Assembly (NCBI GenBank): GCA_000170815.1
Contig: ABCO01000006.1
Span: 1-64,000, forward strand
Length of the DNA: 64,000 nt
Source: an unidentified eubacterium SCB49
GTDB taxonomy: Bacteria; Bacteroidota; Bacteroidia; Flavobacteriales; Flavobacteriaceae
Direction: 5' to 3'
Positions 35,427-44,306 of the stretch are shown here, one piece after another. The position numbers were made by a program, and so were the translations under genes. Position 1 is the first letter of the stretch. The number at the start of each line of letters is the position of its first letter. The notes under the pieces were generated by a model that saw only the letters and a list, made by a program, of their open reading frames with translations, made no database searches and was not told where the DNA came from.

Positions 35427-35990
35427 TTGAAACTTATTTCATTACATAAAAACTACACCAAACTCATTGCTAAAGCTGCAAAGGGAAACAGAAGAGCTCA
35501 GCATGAACTCTTTGAATTGTTTGCGCCAAAAATGATGGGTGTGTGTAGAAAATATATGAAGAATAACGATCTCGCAGAAGAGGTGATGTTAACAGGGTTT
35601 TTAAAAGTGTTTACTAATCTAGACTCATTTAATAACTCAGGTAGTTTTGAAGGTTGGATTCGCAGAATTATGGTGAACGAGTCTATTTCGCAATTACGTA
35701 AGGATAAAAAGTTACATTTTGAAGACGAAACCGCTTTAGACACACAAGAACATGCAACTTATATTGATGATGTTTTAGAAGCCGAAGAGATACAATTGCT
35801 TATAGATACGTTACCCGATGGTTATAAAACAGTATTTGTGTTGTATGTAATAGAAGGATATAAGCACAGTGAGATTGCAGAGTTGTTACAAATAACAGAA
35901 GGAACTTCTAAGTCACAGTTATCTAAGGCACGTAAAATGCTTCAAACAAAATTAACGCAGCAAAACAAAATAAGTAATGGCACCCATTAA
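35427..35990 (+). CDS. ECF-type sigma-70 factor
   Basis: This 187-residue sigma factor has region 2 (about residues 25-90: ELFELFAPKMMGVCRKYM, FEGWIRRIMVNESISQLRKD) and region 4 (about 125-180: LPDGYKTVFVLYVIEGYKHSEIAELL). There is no region 1 or 3. No ATG or GTG is available before region 2, so TTG 35427 is the likely start (MKLISLHKNY). It overlaps the next gene by 14 bases, which fits a sigma/anti-sigma-like pair. Confidence 0.88.
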   Translation: MKLISLHKNYTKLIAKAAKGNRRAQHELFELFAPKMMGVCRKYMKNNDLAEEVMLTGFLKVFTNLDSFNNSGSFEGWIRRIMVNESISQLRKDKKLHFEDETALDTQEHATYIDDVLEAEEIQLLIDTLPDGYKTVFVLYVIEGYKHSEIAELLQITEGTSKSQLSKARKMLQTKLTQQNKISNGTH

Positions 35991-36768
35991 ATTAGAAGAC
36001 CATATAAGAGAGCAAATGGAGGAGCGAGAGATTGCACCATCTGCGGCAGCTTGGGATAAGCTAGCGACTCAACTTGATAAAAATCAAGACAAAAAACGCC
36101 CTGTGTTTATTTGGTATGCAGTAGCGGCCAGTGTGGTAGGCATGTTGTTTGTCGCTTCGCAGTTTTTTGGCAATGATACTGTCGATGTAGCTCCAAATCT
36201 AGTAGAACAGGAACTAACAGTACCTGTGAGTAAAGAACAGGAGATTCATTCGGAAATGCTAAAAAATGAAACGCAACTTGCAGAAGAAAAAGTAGTGCAA
36301 GACGTAGTAGAGCATAACAAACCAGAACAGGTACAAGTAGCCAAAAAAGAGTCAAGCATACGTAATACTGTTTCACCAGTAATTGATAAGAAAAAGAAAG
36401 TTGTGGTAAAAGAAGATGCAACAAGGGTGGCAGTTCAAGAGCAGAAGGAGGCTTCAAGTCAAGATATTTCAGAAGCAATTAATAAAGAGATGGTATTTAG
36501 TAATAAAGTAGAGGAAGTTGTTGCTGCTGTACAAAAAATAAAAGAAGAACAGAACACCGTATCTGCAGAAGAGATAGATCAATTGTTACGTAATGCTCAG
36601 CAAGACTTAGCAACACAGCGTATACTTAACGAAACTGAAATTGACGCAATGGCACTTTTAAATGATGTAGAATTTGAGCTTGAAAAATCTTTTAGAGATA
36701 AAGTTTTTGATGCGCTAGGAGATTCTTTTTCAAAAATAAAAACCGCTGTTGTAGAACGAAATAATTAG
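35977..36768 (+). CDS. Membrane-anchored protein coupled to ECF sigma factor (candidate anti-sigma)
   Basis: This 263-residue protein has a short cytosolic N-terminal segment (EEREIAPSAAAWDKLATQLD), one transmembrane helix (about residues 44-62) and a long charged, Glu/Lys/Val-rich periplasmic part with helical stretches. The start overlaps the sigma gene. This topology is what an anti-sigma factor would have, but no zinc anti-sigma motif is visible, so the function is an inference from context. The next gene encodes a putative outer-membrane barrel that may be a target or sensor. Confidence 0.65.
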   Translation: MAPIKLEDHIREQMEEREIAPSAAAWDKLATQLDKNQDKKRPVFIWYAVAASVVGMLFVASQFFGNDTVDVAPNLVEQELTVPVSKEQEIHSEMLKNETQLAEEKVVQDVVEHNKPEQVQVAKKESSIRNTVSPVIDKKKKVVVKEDATRVAVQEQKEASSQDISEAINKEMVFSNKVEEVVAAVQKIKEEQNTVSAEEIDQLLRNAQQDLATQRILNETEIDAMALLNDVEFELEKSFRDKVFDALGDSFSKIKTAVVERNN

Positions 36769-36894
36769 TAAATCAAACCCTATTTCTTTGGGTATATATA
36801 GCCAAAATTACTTGGCGCAATCATTCATCAATCACGTAGTAGATGCCTCTCTTGTTAAAGTGAGGGAGGTAATGCTGCAATAAAATCAATTAAA

Positions 36895-37944
36895 ATGAAA
36901 CTAAAAACTATTACAATCGGAATCTTAGTGTGGCTTACTGCCTTAACATTGGGAGTGGCTCAAGAGACAGATACTACAGTGTCTAAACTACAACAAGCGA
37001 AAGAACAAGTTGTAAAGGATGAAAAAAGTGCCTTGAAGGCTGAAGTGGAAGCTATTAATGCTAGACTGGAGAAAAAGGAAATTACCACAGAAGAGGCAGA
37101 TGCGTTAAAAAAAGAGGCTGCAGAAAAAAGAGCACTTAATATTGAGAATAAAGTGGCGATTTTAGATAATAAAATGGCTCTTTTACAACGCAATGGAGCA
37201 TTAAGCGAAGAGGGTGAATCTATTGGTTTAAAGTTAACCATTGGTGATGATGGAAATGAAAAGGTTTTTAATATAGGAAATGACCAAAAAGATGTAGTGT
37301 ATGATCGTCGTACTTCATCTGGTCTAGTGTTTGCTTTTGGACTTAACAATGCAATTGGTGAAGGACAAAGTCTTGATGATTCTCCATACAGTATAGGTAA
37401 AAGTAAATTTGCAGAAATTGGCTGGTCTTGGAAAACAAGGATTTTTAAAAATACAAATTGGCTTAGAGTAAAATATGGCGTGTCATTTCAGTTTAATGGA
37501 TTAAAAGCTACAGATAACCAGTATTTGGTAGATACAGGAGGCCAAACAGATTTACAGGTCTTTCCTTTAGATCTTGATAAGTCAAAATTTAGAATGGATA
37601 ATCTGGTAATTCCGGTTCATTTTGAGTTTGGGCCCTCAAAAAAGATTGAGAAAGAAAACTATTTTAGATATTCTACGTATAACAAGTTGAGATTTGGATT
37701 AGGAGGGTATGCAGGAGTAAATTTAAAAACAATACAGAAATTAAAATATGAAGAAGATGGAGAGAATATTAAAGAAAAAATAAAATCTAGCTATAATACA
37801 AACAACTTTATATATGGATTAAGCGGATATATAGGTTGGGGTGGTACTGCTGTATATGCAAAGTATGATTTAAATAGTATTTTTAAAGACAACCCAGGCG
37901 CAGTACATAATGTATCACTTGGATTACGTTTTGATATGGATTAG
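36895..37944 (+). CDS. Outer-membrane beta-barrel protein with N-terminal coiled coil
   Basis: This 349-residue protein has a signal peptide (ending ALTLGVAQ), a Lys/Glu/Ala-rich coiled coil (about residues 30-100) and a beta-barrel-like C-terminal region with alternating aromatic residues, ending in a strand (NVSLGLRFDMD). It lies 126 bp downstream of the candidate anti-sigma gene and may belong to the same regulon. The coiled coil could reach into the periplasm and contact peptidoglycan or the anti-sigma factor; that is speculative. No known family is recognised beyond general barrels. Confidence 0.65.
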   Translation: MKLKTITIGILVWLTALTLGVAQETDTTVSKLQQAKEQVVKDEKSALKAEVEAINARLEKKEITTEEADALKKEAAEKRALNIENKVAILDNKMALLQRNGALSEEGESIGLKLTIGDDGNEKVFNIGNDQKDVVYDRRTSSGLVFAFGLNNAIGEGQSLDDSPYSIGKSKFAEIGWSWKTRIFKNTNWLRVKYGVSFQFNGLKATDNQYLVDTGGQTDLQVFPLDLDKSKFRMDNLVIPVHFEFGPSKKIEKENYFRYSTYNKLRFGLGGYAGVNLKTIQKLKYEEDGENIKEKIKSSYNTNNFIYGLSGYIGWGGTAVYAKYDLNSIFKDNPGAVHNVSLGLRFDMD

Positions 37945-38020
37945 CCATTCTTAAATCGAAATGAACTTGATAATAAACAATTAAAATAACTTCGATACTT
38001 TTTAATACGTCATAGTCAAA

Positions 38021-38050
38021 AAGGGGTTTCAGCAATGAAACCTTTTTTTG
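38021..38050 (+). terminator. Terminator after barrel protein gene
   Basis: AGGGGTTTCA pairs with TGAAACCTTT around GCAA, followed by seven T. Confidence 0.8.
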
Positions 38051-38129
38051 TTGATAATAATTGTACGAAGAAAACGTGTAATCAAACTCATTTTTTAATC
38101 TTTACAAATTCAAAATTCAATAAGGCTAA

Positions 38130-40091
38130 ATGATAAGTAGGACCACCATAGATAATGTTTTTGAAGCCGCTCGTGTTGAGGAGGTGATTGGTGATTATGT
38201 GCAACTCAAAAAATCGGGAAGTAATTTTAAAGGACTCAGCCCTTTTACAGATGAGCGTAGTCCTAGTTTTATGGTTTCGCCAGTAAAACAGATTTGGAAA
38301 GATTTTTCTAGTGGTAAAGGAGGAAATGTGGTTGCTTTTTTAATGGAGCACGAGCATTTTACTTATCCCGAAGCGATTAAATACCTCGCAAAAAAATACG
38401 GAATTGAGATTGAAGAAACCGTACAAACAGATGAGCAGAAAGTAGCTGCAGATGAAAGAGAGAGTTTGTATTTGGTCAGCGAGTTTGCAAAAGATCATTT
38501 TCATCACAACTTGCTTAATACAGATTTAGGGAAGGCAATTGGTTTGTCTTATTTTAAAGAGCGAGGTTTTACAGACGAAACAATTAAAGAATTTCAACTA
38601 GGGTATTCAATAGATGATTGGGATGCTTTCACGAGTCACGCGATAAAAAAAGGCTACAAGTTAGATTTTTTAGAAAAAACAGGACTCTCTATCGTTAAAG
38701 GTGAAAAACAGTTTGATCGTTTTAAGGGTAGGGTGATGTTTCCTATTCAGAGTATGAGCGGTCGTACTTTAGGTTTTGGAGGGCGTATTTTAAAAACAGA
38801 CAAGAAAGCTGCAAAATATTTAAATTCACCAGAAAGCGATATTTATCACAAAAGCAAAGTACTGTATGGTATTTACCAGGCAAAACAAGCAATTGCAAAA
38901 GAGGATAATTGTTTTTTGGTTGAGGGTTATACAGATGTGATTCAGTTTTACCAGCGTGGCGTAAAAAACGTTGTGTCTTCTTCTGGGACAGCGTTAACCT
39001 CAGATCAAATTAGGCTTATAAATAGGCTTACAAAAAATATTACAGTATTATTTGACGGAGATGCAGCGGGCTTAAGGGCATCATTACGCGGTGTAGATCT
39101 TATTCTGGAGCAAGGGATGAACGTACGTATTTGTACTTTCCCTGAAGGAGAAGATCCAGACAGTTTTGCTAAAAATAATACACTGGAAGATTTGTTGCTT
39201 TTTCTTGACGAAAACGCAAAAGATTTTATTTCATTTAAAGCTTCTTTGTTAGCTACAGATGCTAAAAACGATCCTTTAAAAAAGGCAGAAACCATACGTG
39301 ATATGGTAGAAAGTATCGCTAAGATTCCAGATGTTATTAAAAGAGAAGTCTATATACAGGAGTGTGCCCGTATTATGGATATAAGCGAAGAAGTGCTTTT
39401 TAATACGCTAGCTCAAATACTTAATAAAGGAAAAAGAGAAGATACTCGTAAAAAAGAAGATGCTCCTAAACCTTTTGATATTGTAGCATCACCCAAAAAG
39501 CAATCTAAAAAAGTAGACGTACTCTGGGAGTTAGAGCGAAAAATAATTGAATTGCTATTGTTGTATGGTGATGAGGTGGAGGAGTTTGAAGATTTACTTC
39601 TAGATACAGATGAAACAGGCGCAATAACCTTAAAACCTGAAAAGGTGAATGCTAAGGTTTTTGAAAAAATATTTTTAGATCTACAAGACGATGAGGTAGA
39701 GTTTGCTAACGACGAATTTAAAGATGTGTATTATGATATTATACAGCATTTAAATCAAAATCAAGAAGTGCAACTTACTTCGTTTTTAAGTCAGTTAGAG
39801 CCAGAAAAATCATCAGCAATATCTTCTATTTTAATGGAAGATGAGAAATATGTATTGCACGATTGGGAACGAATGGAAATTTATGTAAAGAAAAAAGAAC
39901 AGGGGGTCTCTCAATTAGTCAGTGAGACAATTCTTAATTTGCGACGCCATCTTATTTCACAAAAAATAACAGAACTTTCTACAATTGTAAAAGAGAATGC
40001 GGCGACAGATACAACAGAGTATTTACAATCTATTATGGATTATCAATCATTGAAATTTGTATTAGCAGAAAAATTAAGACGCGTGCTTTAA
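38130..40091 (+). CDS. dnaG: DNA primase with degenerate zinc-binding domain
   Basis: This 653-residue primase makes RNA primers for replication. It has an N-terminal CHC2-like domain (residues 1-100), a TOPRIM catalytic core (about 225-370, with LVEGYTDVI, SSGTAL and LFDGDAAG) and a C-terminal helicase-binding region. All four zinc ligands of the canonical CPFH...C..C motif are replaced: SPFT at residues 37-40, then D58 and S61 within WKDFSSGKGG. The fold signature PSFMVSP is kept, so this looks like loss of zinc, not decay; I recall other flavobacterial DnaG proteins with similar sequence. It ends 7 bp from the convergent regulator. Confidence 0.95.
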   Translation: MISRTTIDNVFEAARVEEVIGDYVQLKKSGSNFKGLSPFTDERSPSFMVSPVKQIWKDFSSGKGGNVVAFLMEHEHFTYPEAIKYLAKKYGIEIEETVQTDEQKVAADERESLYLVSEFAKDHFHHNLLNTDLGKAIGLSYFKERGFTDETIKEFQLGYSIDDWDAFTSHAIKKGYKLDFLEKTGLSIVKGEKQFDRFKGRVMFPIQSMSGRTLGFGGRILKTDKKAAKYLNSPESDIYHKSKVLYGIYQAKQAIAKEDNCFLVEGYTDVIQFYQRGVKNVVSSSGTALTSDQIRLINRLTKNITVLFDGDAAGLRASLRGVDLILEQGMNVRICTFPEGEDPDSFAKNNTLEDLLLFLDENAKDFISFKASLLATDAKNDPLKKAETIRDMVESIAKIPDVIKREVYIQECARIMDISEEVLFNTLAQILNKGKREDTRKKEDAPKPFDIVASPKKQSKKVDVLWELERKIIELLLLYGDEVEEFEDLLLDTDETGAITLKPEKVNAKVFEKIFLDLQDDEVEFANDEFKDVYYDIIQHLNQNQEVQLTSFLSQLEPEKSSAISSILMEDEKYVLHDWERMEIYVKKKEQGVSQLVSETILNLRRHLISQKITELSTIVKENAATDTTEYLQSIMDYQSLKFVLAEKLRRVL

Positions 40092-40098
40092 AAAGAGT

Positions 40099-40734
40099 TT
40101 AGCTGTACTGAAACATTCTAGATTGGTGTATAAGGTCTGCTATGTTGTCTGCTTTTAATTTTTTAAGCAGTCGAGTTTTATATGTGCTCACCGTTTTTTC
40201 GTTTATTTTCAGGGCTGTTGCAATGTCTTTATTGCGTTTTCCACTAGATAAGAGGTTAAGTACTTCCACCTCTCTTGAAGACAATTTTTTATAAAGATTT
40301 ATAATGTTTGGTTTCTCTTTGTTCTTGTCGGTAAGGGTAGATGTGAGTTCTTGATTAATGGCAATACCTCCATTAGCTACTTTTTTTAAGGCTTTTAAAA
40401 AAGTTTTAGTAGAAGCCGTTTTAGGCACGTAACCCGATGCTCCTGTTTTTATAGATCGTAAGGCATAAATCTCTTCAGGATGGCACGAGTAGATTAGAAT
40501 TTTTATGTCTGGATAGTCTTCTTTTATTTTTCTTAATCCATTAATTCCATTGATTTGAGGAATGTCAATTTCAATGATAATAATATCAGGTGTATTGTTT
40601 TTTAGTTGATCATTAAGCTCCTTTGCGTTAACGGCTTTTCCTACAATTTTAAAGTCGTTTAATTTTTTCTTTAGCATGTAGGCAATACCTCTTCTAACTA
40701 CGGGGTGGTTATCTGCAATAAGTATTTTTTTCAT
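40099..40734 (-). CDS. NarL/LuxR-family response regulator with non-canonical receiver
   Basis: This 211-residue regulator has an N-terminal receiver domain and a C-terminal LuxR helix-turn-helix (LSSREVEVLNLLSSGKRNKDIATALKIN). I chose ATG 40734 (MKKILIADNH) over a longer frame at 40833. In the receiver, the phosphoacceptor position is Glu 55 (IIIIEIDIPQING; the Asp normally lies four residues before this Pro), and the second acidic-pocket Asp is Asn 9 (ADNHP). Lys 105 is retained. It may be active without phosphorylation or sense something else. No histidine kinase gene is nearby; it follows nadE by 137 bp. Confidence 0.88.
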   Translation of the reverse strand: MKKILIADNHPVVRRGIAYMLKKKLNDFKIVGKAVNAKELNDQLKNNTPDIIIIEIDIPQINGINGLRKIKEDYPDIKILIYSCHPEEIYALRSIKTGASGYVPKTASTKTFLKALKKVANGGIAINQELTSTLTDKNKEKPNIINLYKKLSSREVEVLNLLSSGKRNKDIATALKINEKTVSTYKTRLLKKLKADNIADLIHQSRMFQYS

Positions 40735-40871
40735 AATTCTGAAAATTAAATAGATAAAGCAACAAAGAGGAATCGTACTTTTATCAGGGTTTGATGTTAA
40801 ACATAGCTCAAAGTTAAAAGTTTTATTGAGCAATCAAACTTTTAAGGACTAAATTAAACACTGTCCAGACG

Positions 40872-41666
40872 CTATTTGGTTTTTAAGACCAGGGGAATCT
40901 CACAAACAGGTATTGGGTTCATTTTATGTTGGTTAGCTCTATTTAGTCTAGTGTATAGGTCAAATACGATTTTTTCTCTTCCAGAAAAGTCATTACTGTC
41001 CTTACCTTCGTCAGAAACCTTCATAGCCCACTCTAGCTCATCATAACTTGCTCCTATTTGGTCCTCGTCTGTACGACTATCGCCAAAAAGCCCATCTGTA
41101 GGTTCGGCATTCATTATAGAGTCTGGTACTTCTAATACTTCTGCCACTTTGTATACTTCACTTTTTAGTAAATCTGCAATAGGGCTTAAATCTACACCGC
41201 CATCGCCATATTTTGTGTAAAAACCTACGCCAAAATCTTCAACTTTATTACCTGTTCCTGCGACAAGGTATCTGTGTAACCCAGCAAAATAATATAATGT
41301 TGACATTCTTAATCGAGCACGAGTATTTGCAAGTGATAAATCTAAAAATTGATCGTCTTCAGTAAAAGGGGCTTGTTTTTTAAATTCTTCAAAAACAGGG
41401 GTGAGGTCTACCGTGCAATCTGTCACATTTGCAAAACGTTTTTTAAGTTGCTCAATATGTTCCTTGCCTCGTGCAACTTGCTTAGGTCCTTGATGTATAG
41501 GCATCTCTACGCAAAGTGTGCGCAATCCTGTGCTTGCACATAAACTAGAAGTGACAGCGCTGTCAATCCCACCGCTAACACCTACTACAAATCCATCCAT
41601 TTTAGATTTTACAGCATACTCTTTTAACCAGTCTATAATGTGTTGCGTTACTTTATCTGCTTGCAT
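40872..41666 (-). CDS. nadE: NAD synthase (ammonia-dependent)
   Basis: This 264-residue enzyme amidates deamido-NAD to NAD. The ATP pyrophosphatase P-loop is VGVSGGIDSAVTSSL. Other landmarks are NTRARLRMSTLYYFAG, GTGNKVEDFGVGFYTKYGDGG and the DELEWAM region. There is no glutaminase domain, so it uses ammonia or a separate amidotransferase. It is divergent from gldB. Confidence 0.95.
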   Translation of the reverse strand: MQADKVTQHIIDWLKEYAVKSKMDGFVVGVSGGIDSAVTSSLCASTGLRTLCVEMPIHQGPKQVARGKEHIEQLKKRFANVTDCTVDLTPVFEEFKKQAPFTEDDQFLDLSLANTRARLRMSTLYYFAGLHRYLVAGTGNKVEDFGVGFYTKYGDGGVDLSPIADLLKSEVYKVAEVLEVPDSIMNAEPTDGLFGDSRTDEDQIGASYDELEWAMKVSDEGKDSNDFSGREKIVFDLYTRLNRANQHKMNPIPVCEIPLVLKTK

Positions 41667-41756
41667 AGTTTTGTTTTTCTGAAATTTTAAAAATCTTATT
41701 ATATATACTTGTTTAAAGCTTGATGCTTCTCACTTCAAATTTCCTTCTTTTTGAAG

Positions 41757-41764
41757 TACCTTTG
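41757..41764 (+). promoter_or_regulatory. -7 element of the gldB promoter
   Basis: TACCTTTG matches TAnnTTTG, giving a leader of roughly 65 bases before the gldB ATG. The expected -33 position holds TTC, not TTG. Confidence 0.4.
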
Positions 41765-41835
41765 CATCACAAATGTAACCGAAAAACAAAATTTATAAAA
41801 GTAATCGGCGTTAAACAGACAAAATACCCTCTCTT

Positions 41836-42798
41836 ATGAAAAATTATGTGCTCATTTTTTGTCTTTTACTCCTGGTAGGTTGTGAAGATGATAATAAAAT
41901 TGAAGCTGAAATCGCCCAGATTCCAATGGACGTAAAAATTACTCGATTTGATAAAATATTTGCGGAAGCAGAGCTGAAAGATTTACCTAGATTAAAAAAA
42001 GAGTACAGCTTGTTTTTTCCGAAACAAGTGCCAGATAGTATTTGGCAACAAAGATTAACAGATACCATACAAGAAGAGTTAGATGTAGAGACAGCAAAAG
42101 TGTTTCCAGATGATACAAAATTAAATGAAGTAATTCATCCCTTGTTTCAGCATTTTAAATATTATTTTCCAGAGTTTAAATCACCTACTATTTATACGGT
42201 GACAAGTGATGTGGATTATCAGAATAAGGTAATTGCCGCAGACAGTTTGTTGGTGATTTCTATAGATAATTATCTAGGCGCAGACCACTTTTTTTACGAA
42301 GGTATTTCAGGATTTATTTCTCAAAATTTAAAACCGTCACGCCTTGGTCCTGACATTGCAGATGTGTATGCAAGGCAATTGATATCTGTGCCGCAGAACA
42401 GGACTCTATTGGCTCAAATGATTTATTACGGAAAAGCGCTCTATTTAACAGAGTTGGTTTCTGTGTCAAGTACAGAAGCAGAAGTGATAGGATACACAGA
42501 AGATCAAATGTTGTGGACTAAAGAAAATGAAATCTATATGTGGCGCTATTTTGTAGAAAAAGAATTGCTATATAGTACAGATGACGATTTGCCAGGACGT
42601 TTTTTAAATCCGGCACCTTTCAGTAAATTTTACCTTGAGATTGATAATGAGTCTCCAGGCCGATTAGGGCGTTATATAGGTTGGCAAATAGTACGCGCTT
42701 ATATGGATAAAAATCCAGATGTGACCATAGCAGAATTGCTTAAAAAACCAGCTAACGAAATTTATATACAATCAAAATACAAACCAAAAAAAGACTAA
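41836..42798 (+). CDS. gldB: Gliding-motility lipoprotein GldB
   Basis: This 320-residue lipoprotein has lipobox LLLVGC followed by acidic residues (EDDN). The body resembles GldB (DVKITRFDKIF, SPTIYTVTSDVDYQNK, DNYLGADHFFYEG, GRYIGWQIVRAYM). GldB is required for gliding motility in Flavobacterium and is stabilised by GldC. Its stop and the gldC start share a base (TAATG). The adjacent nadE is divergent and unrelated. Confidence 0.92.
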   Translation: MKNYVLIFCLLLLVGCEDDNKIEAEIAQIPMDVKITRFDKIFAEAELKDLPRLKKEYSLFFPKQVPDSIWQQRLTDTIQEELDVETAKVFPDDTKLNEVIHPLFQHFKYYFPEFKSPTIYTVTSDVDYQNKVIAADSLLVISIDNYLGADHFFYEGISGFISQNLKPSRLGPDIADVYARQLISVPQNRTLLAQMIYYGKALYLTELVSVSSTEAEVIGYTEDQMLWTKENEIYMWRYFVEKELLYSTDDDLPGRFLNPAPFSKFYLEIDNESPGRLGRYIGWQIVRAYMDKNPDVTIAELLKKPANEIYIQSKYKPKKD

Positions 42799-43139
42799 TG
42801 GCAAAACATACTTCAGAGATAAAGATAGACGTAGCACTTGATGAGAATAAAATTCCAGAAGCATTAAAATGGACTGCGGCAGATGGTGGGATAAAAGATC
42901 AGGAAACAAAAGCCATGATGTTGGCGGTTTGGGATCATAAGGAAAAAGAGGCCTTACGTATAGATTTATGGACAAAAGACATGCCCCTTGACGAAATGAA
43001 AATATTTTTTCATCAAACATTAAGTGCTATGGCAGATACTTTTCATCGTGCTACAAATGATGATAAAATGACAGATACAATGAAAGATTTTTGCGACTAT
43101 TTTGCCGAAAAACTAGAGTTGAAACAAAAGAAAAAATAG
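42798..43139 (+). CDS. gldC: Gliding-motility protein GldC
   Basis: This 113-residue soluble protein matches GldC (HTSEIKIDVALDENKIPE, ALRIDLWTKDMPLDEMKIFF, HQTLSAMADTFHRAT). Known role: it increases GldB levels, perhaps by binding it. It follows gldB with a one-base overlap and is itself overlapped by the next GTG start. Confidence 0.92.
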   Translation: MAKHTSEIKIDVALDENKIPEALKWTAADGGIKDQETKAMMLAVWDHKEKEALRIDLWTKDMPLDEMKIFFHQTLSAMADTFHRATNDDKMTDTMKDFCDYFAEKLELKQKKK

Positions 43140-43504
43140 TGTCTCAGCATCTCATATTTGTCTATAACGCCAACGCGGGTAAAATTAATGGCTTGTTAGA
43201 TAGTGTTCATAAAATAATGAGCCCATCTACTTATGAGTGTAGTCTTTGTGCTATTACCCACGGTGTTTTTACAGAATCTAAGATTTGGGCAACTTATAGA
43301 AAATCATCAAATGTAAAGATGGATTTTTTTCATAAGGATGAGTTTTTAAGCCGGTACCATTCTAAGTGGTTGCCGGCATTTACTTTTCCAATAGTCTTGT
43401 ATAGTAATCAAGACGGGCTTAGTGTTTTTATAACGACAGAAGAGTTAAATGCGCTTACTGAACAAGAAGCACTTATCGCGTTAATTCAAGAACGAATAAA
43501 GTGA
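43139..43504 (+). CDS. Conserved hypothetical protein with GTG start
   Basis: This 121-residue protein starts at GTG 43139, which uses the last base of the gldC stop (TAGTG). An upstream in-frame ATG at 43091 would overlap gldC for 49 bases with no family-like sequence. It begins HLIFVYNANAGKINGLLDSV and has SPSTYECSLCAITHGVF and a second conserved-looking stretch, FPIVLYSNQDGLSVFI. I do not recognise the function, though homologues are sometimes labelled GTPase; no G-motifs are present. It probably belongs to the gldBC transcript. Confidence 0.7.
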   Translation: MSQHLIFVYNANAGKINGLLDSVHKIMSPSTYECSLCAITHGVFTESKIWATYRKSSNVKMDFFHKDEFLSRYHSKWLPAFTFPIVLYSNQDGLSVFITTEELNALTEQEALIALIQERIK

Positions 43505-43578
43505 TTTTACTGTATGCGGGTGTCAGGTGTTAACCTTTCGGTTACAGTTAATGAGCAAGGAGATTTTGTAGCACAGAT

Positions 43579-44178
43579 TTAAAAGTCAGCTTCATTTAGC
43601 TCCCCAATATAATTTAATAACTCATCACGTCCTTCGTATTTACTTGCAGAAGTGACAAAAGATCTTGGCATCTCTTCCCAAGTTTCAAGCATTTTTGTTT
43701 CGTAGGCTTTTAAATTACGCTCTAGAGCACCTGGCTTTAGTTTGTCTGCTTTAGTAAAAATTATATGAAATGGAATCCCGTTTTCGCCTAAGTATTGCAT
43801 AAACTCTTGATCTATAGGTTGTGGTTCGTGACGACAATCTACAAGAACAAAAGCAAGGATTAATTGCTCGCGTTTTTCAAAATAATCTGTAATAAAACGC
43901 TGAAAAGTTTTCTTTGCCTTTTTTGAAACACGTGCATAACCATATCCAGGTAAATCTACTAAAAACCAGTTTTTGTTAATCAAAAAGTGATTAATAAGCT
44001 GTGTTTTTCCAGGACGACCAGAGGTTTTAGCCATGTTTTTCTGATCTACGAGCATGTTAATCAGTGAAGATTTCCCCACATTACTGCGGCCTATAAAGGC
44101 ATATTCGGGCAATCTGTCTTTTGGACATTTTGCAACCTCACTGTTACTCATTATAAATTCTGCAGCTTTTATTTTCAT
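43579..44178 (-). CDS. engB: Ribosome biogenesis GTPase YsxC/EngB
   Basis: This 199-residue GTPase is needed for 50S maturation. G motifs: GRSNVGKSS (G1), [10 protein letters not shown] (G2 region), [11 protein letters not shown] (G3) and FTKADK (G4). I chose ATG 44178 (MKIKAAEF) because the longer frame from 44205 adds an unrelated N-terminus. An upstream TACCTTTG on the minus strand is a likely -7 element. It is convergent with the gldBC unit. Confidence 0.94.
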   Translation of the reverse strand: MKIKAAEFIMSNSEVAKCPKDRLPEYAFIGRSNVGKSSLINMLVDQKNMAKTSGRPGKTQLINHFLINKNWFLVDLPGYGYARVSKKAKKTFQRFITDYFEKREQLILAFVLVDCRHEPQPIDQEFMQYLGENGIPFHIIFTKADKLKPGALERNLKAYETKMLETWEEMPRSFVTSASKYEGRDELLNYIGELNEADF

Positions 44179-44306
44179 GATACATGTTCCTTTTGCGGAT
44201 TGCAAAGGTATCTAGAAAATTGTTAAGACCTAGGTCTAAGAGGTAATAACAAGTAGAAAAGAGATTTTTGTTAGATGTGTTAAGTGTAAACGGGGGCTAG
44301 TGAATG

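Noticed and set aside
36107..36478. 123-residue minus-strand ORF inside the candidate anti-sigma gene.
   Set aside because: It is a shadow of the Glu/Lys-rich frame on the plus strand, Leu-rich by consequence, with no promoter or family features.
40735..40833. N-terminal extension of the response regulator.
   Set aside because: The receiver domain begins at ATG 40734, and the extension looks like translated promoter DNA.
43091..43504. ATG 43091 as start of the gene after gldC.
   Set aside because: It overlaps gldC by 49 bases with a basic, non-family-like N-terminus. GTG 43139 sits exactly at the gldC stop.
44226..44237. Perfect 12-bp palindrome AGACCTAGGTCT upstream of engB.
   Set aside because: It is a single occurrence with no matching copy elsewhere in the window; chance cannot be excluded, so no operator is claimed.
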